DNA from: a bacterium
GTDB lineage: Bacteria > BMS3Abin14
Direction: 5' to 3'
Assembly: GCA_029210545.1 (NCBI GenBank)
Contig: JARGFV010000075.1
Span: 1 to 12,891, forward strand
Length of the DNA: 12,891 nucleotides
Below are positions 7,704-12,891 of this stretch, piece by piece; position 1 is the stretch's first letter, and every line of letters starts with the position of its first letter. Position numbers and translations under genes: made by a program. The notes beneath the pieces are model-generated. The model was not told where the DNA came from. It saw only the letters and a program-made list of their open reading frames with translations, and did not search any database.

Positions 7704-8956
7704 GCCCTCCGGTCAAACATATCGTCCTGCTGGGGGACGGCATGGCGGACAGGCCCATCCCTGAACTTGACGGGCGCACCCCCCTCATGGCCGCGGCGAC
7801 GCCGAACATGGACCGCATTGCCGCCAACGGTGTCCTGGGAACGGTCAGGACCATCCCGGACGGGATGGCCCTTGGATCGGACGTGGCCAACCTGTCGGTG
7901 CTCGGTTACGATCCCGCCGCTGTTTATACCGGACGGTCACCCATCGAGGCTGCCGGCATGGGGGTCGCTCTCGGGCCGGCGGACGTGGCGTTCCGGTGCA
8001 ACCTGGTGACCCTGGCGAAGAAGGGGGGCGCGGGGCGGCTCGACACCCGCATATCGGGGGCCGTGACGCCTGACCTCGTCATGAAGGACTTTGCCGCCGG
8101 CCATCCGTCCGACGAGGAAGCAATAGCTGTCGTCCGCGATCTGGAGAGGGAACTCGGGGGTGACGGGATCGAGTTTTTCCCGGGTGTGTCCTACCGGCAC
8201 CTCATGGTCTGGCGGGACGGCCTGGACGATATGGAGGTCGCCCCGCCCCACGATCTCACCGACAAGCGGCTTGCCGAGGGCTGGTTCGAGGGCAAGGCCT
8301 CCGGAAAGGTCCTCGGGCTCATGGAAAGGGCGGTAAGCCTGCTGGCCGATCACCCGGTAAATGCCGCGCGCCTCGCGGCAGGCAGGGATCCCGTCAACGC
8401 CATATGGCTCTGGGGACAGGGGTTCAGGCCGAAGATGGCCCCTTTCAGGGAAACCTACGGCCTTGCCGGCGCCATGATTACGGCGGTGGACCTTCTGCGG
8501 GGACTTGCGGCCTGCATCGGCTTCGAGGTCATCGACGTCCCCGGGGCCACGGGGTACCTGGACACCGATTACGAGGGGAAAGCGGCAGCCGCCCTCGAGG
8601 CGCTGGAAAGGGTGGACATCGTCTACCTCCACGTGGAGGCCCCGGACGAGGCCGGTCACGGCGGGAAGCTTGCCGAAAAGTTAATGGCCCTGGAGGATTT
8701 CGACAGCCGGATCGTCGGCCCCGTGCTGAAAGGGCTCGAGAAGCTCGGACCGCACAGGGTCCTGCTCACGCCGGACCACGCCACGCCCCTCGAGATCAAG
8801 ACCCACTCCGGGGAGCCTGTGCCGTTCGCGGTCCTGGATCCCGCCCGGAGCGCCGGTTCGGGCCGGGCGTACGACGAGGAGAACGCGGCCGCCACCGGAC
8901 TGCACATCGAGTCCGGCCATGAACTCATGGGGCGGTTCGTGAGAGGAGAGTTTTAG
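7700..8956 (+). CDS. ApgM-type phosphoglycerate mutase family protein, proposed homoserine kinase
   Basis: The 418-aa protein belongs to the alkaline-phosphatase fold group of cofactor-independent phosphoglycerate mutases of the archaeal (ApgM) kind. LLGDGMADRPIPELDG (10-25) holds metal ligand Asp13, and GSDVANLSVLGYDP (59-72) holds the likely nucleophile Ser60. HVEAPDEAGHGG (311-322), TPDHATP with Asp359-His360, and His369 in THSGEP complete the metal sites. It starts with TTG at 7700, overlapping the hom stop as TTGA, with AAGGAG (7687-7692) 7 bases upstream; reading further upstream would only overlap hom. As I recall, TIGR02535 groups such proteins as proposed homoserine kinases where they sit beside hom and no classical ThrB exists. 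Placement between hom and lysC favours that role (homoserine to O-phosphohomoserine). A glycolytic mutase (symbol apgM) remains possible. Confidence 0.85.
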   Translation: MSPPVKHIVLLGDGMADRPIPELDGRTPLMAAATPNMDRIAANGVLGTVRTIPDGMALGSDVANLSVLGYDPAAVYTGRSPIEAAGMGVALGPADVAFRCNLVTLAKKGGAGRLDTRISGAVTPDLVMKDFAAGHPSDEEAIAVVRDLERELGGDGIEFFPGVSYRHLMVWRDGLDDMEVAPPHDLTDKRLAEGWFEGKASGKVLGLMERAVSLLADHPVNAARLAAGRDPVNAIWLWGQGFRPKMAPFRETYGLAGAMITAVDLLRGLAACIGFEVIDVPGATGYLDTDYEGKAAAALEALERVDIVYLHVEAPDEAGHGGKLAEKLMALEDFDSRIVGPVLKGLEKLGPHRVLLTPDHATPLEIKTHSGEPVPFAVLDPARSAGSGRAYDEENAAATGLHIESGHELMGRFVRGEF

Positions 8957-9299
8957 AAATTCGTGACAGCGTGTGTCCGTGGAGCGTAGTGGCATAAAAT
9001 CATTGTGAAGCGTGAATGCGTAGAGAAAAAACGTGATTGCGTGAACGTGTGAGTGCGTGGATGCGTAAAGGAAAAAACGTGATCGCGTAAAGCGTGAAGC
9101 GTGGAGGCGAAAAGGAGCGCACGTGAATGTTTAGTGCTCTTTCTCACACACGCACTTACGGATATACGCACATACGCACAAACGCACTTACCCACCTGCG
9201 TACAAACGGAAACACGGAGACACGGACACAACACGCACCTACGGACAAACGGATAAATGCACACACGCACGTGTGAACACAGAGGGGAGGCAACAGGAT
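8957..9299. repeat. 343-base low-complexity gap, GTG-rich left half and CAC-rich right half
   Basis: No gene is seen here. From about 8996 to 9115 the + strand consists of loose 7-8 base repeats around GCGTGAA or GCGTAAA, broken by two A-runs (GAGAAAAAAC near 9023 and GGAAAAAAC near 9070). From about 9142 to 9275 it consists of repeats such as ATACGCAC and ACACGGAC. The two halves are therefore roughly reverse complements and could fold into one long imperfect hairpin centred near 9125-9140. The last part, CACAC-GCAC-GTGTG, is a small palindrome just before the lysC ribosome binding site. I see no clear promoter, lysine riboswitch or terminator. Reading frames on either strand here give only repetitive peptides. 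Confidence 0.6.
9164..9227 (+). repeat. Eight contiguous degenerate octamers, consensus near AWACGSAC
   Basis: Sixty-four bases divide exactly into eight units of eight. The first three are ATACGCAC, ATACGCAC and AAACGCAC. The later ones drift through TTACCCAC and CTGCGTAC to ACACGGAG and ACACGGAC. The unit boundary never slips, which argues for tandem duplication followed by point changes. CACGGAGACACGG (9213-9225) recurs exactly at 12637-12649. Confidence 0.7.
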
Positions 9300-10523
9300 A
9301 TGGCTCTAGTTGTCCAGAAGTTCGGCGGCACCTCCGTGGGGGATGTCGACAGGATCAGGCATGTGGCGTCCATCGTCAAACGAACGGCGGACGCGGGCAA
9401 CGACGTGGTCGTCGTCGTTTCCGCCATGGCCGGCGAGACCAACAGGCTCGTGGACCTGTGCGAGAAGCTCATGGAGCAGCCCGATCCAAGGGAGTACGAC
9501 GTGGTGGTCTCCACCGGTGAGCAGGTCACGATCGGCCTTCTCTCCATGGCCCTCAAGACCATGGGGAAGGAAGCCGTTTCCATGATGGGTTTTCAGATCC
9601 CCATCTACACCGACGAGGTCCACGCCAAGGCCAGGATCAGCAAGATCGACGGTCAGAAGGTCAGGGATGAACTGAAAAAGGGGAAAATTGTCGTCGTGCC
9701 CGGTTTCCAGGGGATCACCGGCAAGGGGGATGTCACTACCCTCGGCAGAGGAGGATCGGATACCTCTGCCGTGGCCGTGGCCGCTGCCCTCAAGGCGGAT
9801 TCCTGCGAGATCTACACCGACGTCGAAGGGATCTACACGGCCGATCCCAACGTGGTGATCGACGCCCGGAAGATCGGCAAGATCTCCTACGACGAGATGC
9901 TGGAGATGGCCAGCCAGGGCGCCAAGGTGCTCCAGATCCGTTCAGTCGAGTTCGCCAAAAAATACAATGTTCCACTCCACGTCCGCTCCACCTTCACGGA
10001 AACGGAGGGCACCTGGGTGACCAAGGAGGATTCTGATATGGAAAAGGTAATGGTATCGGGTGTGACCTGTGACAAGAACGAGGCGAAGATCTCCATCCGG
10101 AGGGTCCCCGACAGGCCCGGGATCGCCGCCGCGATCTTCGGCCCGATCGCCGCGGCCAGCATCAACGTCGACATGATCATCCAGAACATCAGCACCGACG
10201 GTTTCACCGACCTGACGTTCACCGTCCCCCGCAACGACCTGAAACAGGCCCTCGGCATCATCGATACCGTCAAGGGTGAGATCGGTTTCGACGAGGTCCT
10301 TTTCGAGGAGAAGGTGGCCAAGGTGGCTGTTATCGGTAACGGTATGCGAAGCCACTCCGGAGTCGCTTCCAAGATGTTCCAGGCCCTGGCCGCCGAGGGG
10401 ATCAACATCATGATGATCAGCACGTCGGAGATCAAGGTTTCGTGCGTCGTCGATAGAAAATACGCGGAACTTGCCGTGCGTGTCCTCCACGATGCCTTCG
10501 ACCTCGCGGGTGAGACAGTCTGA
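9300..10523 (+). CDS. lysC: Aspartate kinase, monofunctional, with two ACT domains
   Basis: LysC phosphorylates aspartate to aspartyl phosphate, the first step toward lysine, threonine and methionine. From ATG 9300 the protein is 407 aa, as in other monofunctional kinases of this class. GGGGAGG at 9284-9290 supports this start over the in-frame GTG at 9273. KFGGTSVG (7-14) opens the kinase domain, with STGEQVT (71-77) and [16 protein letters not shown] (149-164) as nucleotide and aspartate-binding loops. Residues from about 262 form tandem ACT domains for feedback by lysine and/or threonine. A strong internal ribosome binding site precedes in-frame Met247, so the gene probably also makes a short regulatory subunit. 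The gene is separated from both neighbours by over 340 bases of repeats and probably forms its own unit. Confidence 0.96.
   Translation: MALVVQKFGGTSVGDVDRIRHVASIVKRTADAGNDVVVVVSAMAGETNRLVDLCEKLMEQPDPREYDVVVSTGEQVTIGLLSMALKTMGKEAVSMMGFQIPIYTDEVHAKARISKIDGQKVRDELKKGKIVVVPGFQGITGKGDVTTLGRGGSDTSAVAVAAALKADSCEIYTDVEGIYTADPNVVIDARKIGKISYDEMLEMASQGAKVLQIRSVEFAKKYNVPLHVRSTFTETEGTWVTKEDSDMEKVMVSGVTCDKNEAKISIRRVPDRPGIAAAIFGPIAAASINVDMIIQNISTDGFTDLTFTVPRNDLKQALGIIDTVKGEIGFDEVLFEEKVAKVAVIGNGMRSHSGVASKMFQALAAEGINIMMISTSEIKVSCVVDRKYAELAVRVLHDAFDLAGETV
10023..10040 (+). promoter_or_regulatory. Internal ribosome binding site in lysC with in-frame ATG
   Basis: AAGGAGGA at 10023-10030 is a near-complete match to the anti-Shine-Dalgarno sequence and lies 7 bases before ATG 10038. 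It is the strongest such site seen in the window, better than that of the full-length lysC start. Its codons encode Lys-Glu-Asp just ahead of the ACT domains. Confidence 0.7.
10038..10523 (+). CDS. lysC: Predicted aspartate kinase beta (regulatory) subunit from internal start
   Basis: Initiation at ATG 10038, in frame with lysC (residue 247), would give a 161-aa protein holding only the two ACT domains. Bacillus, Corynebacterium and Thermus aspartate kinases are known to make such a beta subunit from inside lysC and to assemble as alpha2-beta2. The start falls at the same domain border, at [18 protein letters not shown]. The sequence shows the site directly; that the product is made here is an inference. 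Confidence 0.6.
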   Translation: MEKVMVSGVTCDKNEAKISIRRVPDRPGIAAAIFGPIAAASINVDMIIQNISTDGFTDLTFTVPRNDLKQALGIIDTVKGEIGFDEVLFEEKVAKVAVIGNGMRSHSGVASKMFQALAAEGINIMMISTSEIKVSCVVDRKYAELAVRVLHDAFDLAGETV

Positions 10524-10534
10524 ACAGGCTGGGA

Positions 10535-10576
10535 GCTAAGTGCTAAGTGGTAAGTGATAAGAGCTAAGTGCTAAGA
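10535..10576 (+). repeat. Six contiguous heptamers, consensus GNTAAGW
   Basis: Forty-two bases split exactly into six seven-base units. Three are GCTAAGT; the others differ at one to three positions (GGTAAGT, GATAAGA, GCTAAGA). The array starts 11 bases after the lysC stop. It has no coding sense and no similarity in sequence to the arrays in other gaps, only the same period. Confidence 0.75.
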
Positions 10577-10599
10577 GCTTCCGCATTGCGCCTGGGAAC

Positions 10600-10714
10600 G
10601 GCGCCCGGATAAATGATGCGAAGGAAAGTCATTTATCCGTGAGGAAAGGGGAAACGACGCTTTCCCCTTTCCGGTGAGCAGGAAGTTCCGCCAGAACTTT
10701 CTGCGACCCTAACA
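10600..10714 (+). repeat. Hairpin repeat copy A, 115 bp, identical to copy B
   Basis: Three stems lie in series. Stem 1 is GGATAAATGA (10607-10616) with TCATTTATCC (10629-10638). Stem 2 is a perfect 12-bp pair (10643-10654 with 10661-10672, loop CGACGC). Stem 3 is an 11-bp pair (10678-10688 with 10694-10704, loop CGCCA) with one G-T pair, followed by the tail GACCCTAACA. A short GCGCC/GGCGC stem (10588-10592 with 10600-10604) precedes it. All 115 bases equal copy B, 157 bp downstream. Confidence 0.85.
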
Positions 10715-10761
10715 GTTGATGACGGCACTGGAGAGTCATCAACGCGCCCCGCTCGGGGCGC
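10715..10761 (+). repeat. Two further hairpins linking repeat copies A and B
   Basis: GTTGATGAC (10715-10723) pairs perfectly with GTCATCAAC (10735-10743). GCGCCCC (10744-10750) pairs perfectly with GGGGCGC (10755-10761) around the loop GCTC. The second stem occupies the same place before copy B that GCGCC/GGCGC holds before copy A, with different bases but kept pairing. The hairpins therefore follow one another almost without spacers. Confidence 0.7.
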
Positions 10762-10871
10762 CCGGATAAATGATGCGAAGGAAAGTCATTTATCCGTGAG
10801 GAAAGGGGAAACGACGCTTTCCCCTTTCCGGTGAGCAGGAAGTTCCGCCAGAACTTTCTGCGACCCTAACA
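10757..10871 (+). repeat. Hairpin repeat copy B, 115 bp, abutting the cimA leader
   Basis: This is base-for-base the same as 10600-10714. Its third stem ends at 10861, 14 bases before the cimA Shine-Dalgarno (GAAAGG, 10875-10880). If cimA is transcribed from upstream, its 5' leader would carry the whole hairpin series. The exact identity of copies A and B points to a recent tandem duplication. Confidence 0.85.
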
Positions 10872-10889
10872 ATAGAAAGGTAATGGGCC

Positions 10890-12488
10890 ATGGCCGCGAA
10901 AAACAAAGATCGTGTCGTCATCTATGATACCACGCTGAGGGACGGTACCCAGGCGGAGGAGATCAGCCTGCAGTTGATCGACAAGGTCGCTATTTCCCGC
11001 AAGCTTGACGAACTGGGTGTCGATTATATCGAGGCCGGCTGGCCCGGCTCCAATCCCAAGGACATGGAGTTCTTCGCGAAGACCAGGGATATCAGCCTTT
11101 CCAACGCCCGGTTCGCCGCTTTCGGGTCCACCCGCCGCAAGGGGATCAGGGCTGCCGATGATCCGCAGATCAAGGCTCTCCTGGACGCGGCCGATGTGAT
11201 CACCATCTTCGGAAAAAGCTGGCACCTTCATGTCAAGGAGGCCCTCAGGACGACCCTCGAGGAGAACCTTGACATGATCAACGATTCGGTGGCCCATCTC
11301 AAGGCCAACGCCGACATCGTGTTCTACGACGCCGAACACTTTTTCGACGGCTACAAGGACAACCCCGAATACGCTCTTAAAACCCTCGAAGCCGCCCACG
11401 ATGCGGGGGCGGACTGCCTCGTCCTGTGTGACACCAACGGCGGGACCCTTCCCGCCGAGATCCAGGCCATCGTACGGTCGGTGCAGAAGAGGCTGCCCGG
11501 GGCCCGGATCGGGGCCCACATGCACAACGACTCCGAGTGCGCGGTAGCCAACAGCCTGCTTCTCATCGAGCAGGGGGGGCGTCATGTCCAGGGCACCATG
11601 AACGGATGGGGCGAGCGGTGCGGCAACGCCAACCTCTGCTCCATCATCCCATCGCTGATCCTCAAGAAAGGGCTCACCTGCGGCGTGGATGGAAAACGGC
11701 TGGCGCGGCTCCGCGAGATCTCCCGCACCATCGCCGAGATCGCCAACATGAGCCCCTATTCCCACCAGCCTTTCGTCGGGCGCAGCGCCTTCGCCCACAA
11801 GGGCGGCGTCCACGTTTCTGCCATGCAGAGGAACCGGGAGACCTATGAGCATATCGACCCGGACCAGGTCGGGAACCGGACCCGCGTCCTCCTTTCCGAC
11901 CTTTCGGGCCGGAGCAACGTCATCTTCAAGGCCAGGGAGTTCGGGATCGAGATCGACGAGAAGGATCCCGCCATCGCCGAGGTCCTCGAACAGATCAAGG
12001 ACCTGGAGAACCGGGGCTTCCTCTACGAATCGGCCGAAGGGTCCTTCGAACTCCTCCTGAAAAAAGCCCTCGGGCGCCACCGGCGTTTCTTCGGTCTCGT
12101 CGGGTTCAGGGTCATCGACGAAAAACGGGAGTGGGACAAGCCGCCCCTGTCCGAGGCCACCATCATGGTGGAGGTTGACGATCACGTGGAGCACACGGCC
12201 GCGGTCGGTCAGGGTCCCGTTGACGCCATGGACGCGGCCCTGAGAAAGGCGCTGACCAAGTTCTACCCGGTCCTGGCGCACGTGAGGCTCATCGATTTCA
12301 AGGTCAGGATCCTCCCCGAGGACAAGGGCACTGCCGCCGTGACCAGGGTCATCATCGAATCCGGCGACAACGAGACAAGATGGTCCACCGTTGGTGTTTC
12401 CGCCAATATCCTCGAAGCCTCCTGGCAGGCCCTCGTGGATTCCATCGAGTACAAGCTGCTCAGGGAAGAGGAGGCGGGACGGCTGTAG
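10890..12488 (+). CDS. cimA: (R)-citramalate synthase, Geobacter GSU1798 type
   Basis: CimA condenses pyruvate with acetyl-CoA to (R)-citramalate, the first step of threonine-independent isoleucine synthesis. The 532-aa protein has the DRE-TIM metallolyase barrel: [13 protein letters not shown] (12-24, with Arg17-Asp18), the metal ligands His210 and His212 in HMHNDSE, and [14 protein letters not shown]-terminal LeuA-type dimerisation/regulatory domain follows from about residue 395. It differs from the LeuA at 1805-3352 in having GTQAEE instead of GEQSPG and [14 protein letters not shown] instead of [14 protein letters not shown], which mark the citramalate synthase subgroup. GAAAGG at 10875-10880 lies 9 bases before ATG 10890. 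Its product needs LeuCD and LeuB, encoded upstream in this window. Feedback by isoleucine is likely from family knowledge. Confidence 0.93.
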   Translation: MAAKNKDRVVIYDTTLRDGTQAEEISLQLIDKVAISRKLDELGVDYIEAGWPGSNPKDMEFFAKTRDISLSNARFAAFGSTRRKGIRAADDPQIKALLDAADVITIFGKSWHLHVKEALRTTLEENLDMINDSVAHLKANADIVFYDAEHFFDGYKDNPEYALKTLEAAHDAGADCLVLCDTNGGTLPAEIQAIVRSVQKRLPGARIGAHMHNDSECAVANSLLLIEQGGRHVQGTMNGWGERCGNANLCSIIPSLILKKGLTCGVDGKRLARLREISRTIAEIANMSPYSHQPFVGRSAFAHKGGVHVSAMQRNRETYEHIDPDQVGNRTRVLLSDLSGRSNVIFKAREFGIEIDEKDPAIAEVLEQIKDLENRGFLYESAEGSFELLLKKALGRHRRFFGLVGFRVIDEKREWDKPPLSEATIMVEVDDHVEHTAAVGQGPVDAMDAALRKALTKFYPVLAHVRLIDFKVRILPEDKGTAAVTRVIIESGDNETRWSTVGVSANILEASWQALVDSIEYKLLREEEAGRL

Positions 12489-12504
12489 GGGCGTGCCACG
12501 CCCC
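12488..12504. other. GC-rich palindrome just after cimA
   Basis: GGGGCGTG and CACGCCCC are perfect inverted repeats with one central base, starting at the last base of the cimA stop codon. Allowing a loop of three leaves a 7-bp GC stem. No T-run follows, so a Rho-independent terminator is not well supported, though some termination or pausing is possible. Confidence 0.45.
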
Positions 12505-12513
12505 GTACCGTGA

Positions 12514-12545
12514 GGGGGCGAGGGGGAGAAGGGGAGATGGGGAGA
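12514..12545 (+). repeat. Four contiguous G-rich octamers, possible G-quadruplex
   Basis: The units are GGGGGCGA, GGGGGAGA, AGGGGAGA and TGGGGAGA in unbroken register. They give four G-runs of 5, 5, 4 and 4 bases with loops of 3, 4 and 4 bases, which fits the standard quadruplex pattern on the + strand and so on a cimA read-through transcript. The structure is an inference. Confidence 0.6.
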
Positions 12546-12549
12546 AAAA

Positions 12550-12626
12550 ACGACCGGACGACGGAGCGACTGAGCGACCAGGATCACTACTCAGAACCAA
12601 GAACCTGGAATCCGGAACCCGGAACC
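12550..12626 (+). repeat. Further 7-8 base arrays: CGACGG-like, then NRGAAYC heptamers
   Basis: Positions 12550-12579 divide into units of 8, 7, 8 and 7 bases built on ACGACGG / AGCGACT. After 12 unrelated bases, 12592-12626 divides into five exact heptamers of consensus NRGAAYC (for example AAGAACC and CGGAACC twice). Neither resembles coding sequence. Confidence 0.6.
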
Positions 12627-12850
12627 CTCTACTCACCACGGAGACACGGCTTGTCACGCCATAGCTCGAAGAGCGACGGCGGAAGAAAATCGGAGAAAGG
12701 CATAAATGCGGGGGAAGGCGCGGTTCCTGTAAAGGCGGCAAGAGCGGATTCACCACAGAGCTCATCACGCCTCTGGCGTGACAGGCGTCGGACACGGAGG
12801 AAGGCCAGGAACTGGGGTAATGCTTGTCTTCGCGAGCTCAATTATGATAG
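12627..12850. other. Gene-free region with a degenerate CACCAC-GAG / TCACGCC repeat and hairpin
   Basis: No gene is seen. CTCACCACGGAG (12632-12643) followed by TCACGCC (12655-12661) is repeated loosely as TTCACCACAGAG (12749-12760) followed by TCACGCC (12765-12771). In the second copy TCACGCC and GGCGTGA form a perfect 7-bp stem (12765-12771 with 12775-12781, loop TCT). In the first copy the downstream bases contain GCTC-GAA-GAGC. The stretch CACGGAGACACGG at 12637-12649 also occurs at 9213-9225. Confidence 0.45.
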
Positions 12851-12891
12851 AGTCGCAAAAAGTCCAATCCGGGACTTTTCGCTCCACGGAA
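12851..12891 (-). repeat. Inverted partial copy of the hairpin element, cut by window end
   Basis: Read on the minus strand this matches the third-stem part of the units at 1-182, including the lead-in CGTGGAGC and the following TTGCGAC. The stem pairs 12855-12865 with 12872-12882 (10 of 11 pairs, one A-C mismatch) around a 6-base loop. The lead-in continues off the window, so the 12-bp stem expected next lies outside. Confidence 0.65.

Noticed and set aside
8953-9270. Minus-strand frame of 105 codons rich in Cys, Val, Arg and His in the gap before lysC
   Set aside because: The peptide only translates the 7-8 base repeats; it is not a cysteine-rich small protein with any other support.
8957-9299. 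Lysine riboswitch before lysC, or T-box before leuA
   Set aside because: I found no conserved L-box or T-box core; the lysC gap is repetitive and the leuA gap is only 77 bases.
10643-10672. Strong stems considered as Rho-independent terminators
   Set aside because: None of the stems at 15-44, 97-126, 10643-10672 or 10800-10829 is followed by a run of T on either strand outside the stem.
10600-10871. Two identical repeats considered as a CRISPR array
   Set aside because: Repeats of 115 bp with a single 42-base palindromic linker do not fit the size or the unique spacers of CRISPR, and no cas genes are near.
10866-12587. Open frame of 573 codons on the minus strand opposite cimA
   Set aside because: It is antisense to a clear citramalate synthase and shows no family motif; its composition is what a G+C-rich gene gives on the opposite strand.
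12824-12848. Promoter-like TTGTCT and TATGAT
   Set aside because: The spacing between the two hexamers is only 13 bases, too short for a sigma-70 promoter, and the downstream gene is outside the window.

Overview
The window is a G+C-rich stretch of bacterial chromosome. All nine protein-coding genes lie on the + strand, and almost all of it is anabolic housekeeping. Gene order and protein types suggest an uncultured Deltaproteobacteria-like organism (Desulfobacterota / Desulfuromonadia in newer naming). The reasons are a short-type phosphatidylserine decarboxylase next to pssA and leuA, an ApgM-type protein overlapping hom, and lysC followed by a Geobacter-type citramalate synthase. This placement is an inference from remembered synteny, not a search.

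Layout: 1-182 is a block of hairpin repeats. Positions 259-1727 hold psd and pssA (phosphatidylethanolamine synthesis, ATGA overlap). Positions 1805-6381 hold leuA, leuC, leuD and leuB, the complete leucine-specific pathway. Positions 6381-8956 hold hom and an ApgM-family protein, which I read as the probable homoserine kinase. leuD/leuB, leuB/hom and hom/ApgM all overlap, so leucine and threonine genes form one coupled run. After a 343-base low-complexity gap comes lysC (9300-10523), with a strong internal start for a separate regulatory subunit. A second gap (10524-10889) carries two identical 115-bp hairpin repeats leading into cimA (10890-12488). The last 400 bases hold only repeats and end in an inverted copy of the hairpin element.

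The genes work together. LysC, Hom and the proposed homoserine kinase supply the aspartate route to O-phosphohomoserine; asd and thrC are not in the window. CimA makes citramalate from pyruvate and acetyl-CoA, and LeuCD and LeuB can carry it to 2-oxobutyrate for isoleucine. The same three enzymes serve leucine synthesis downstream of LeuA.

I found no phage, CRISPR, transposase or defence genes, and no undescribed multigene system. The unusual material is between the genes. There is a dispersed multi-hairpin element with paired base changes in its stems. Every long gap also holds short degenerate 7-8 bp tandem arrays of different sequence. The leuC-leuD gap has a possible alternative RNA pairing at the leuD ribosome binding site.
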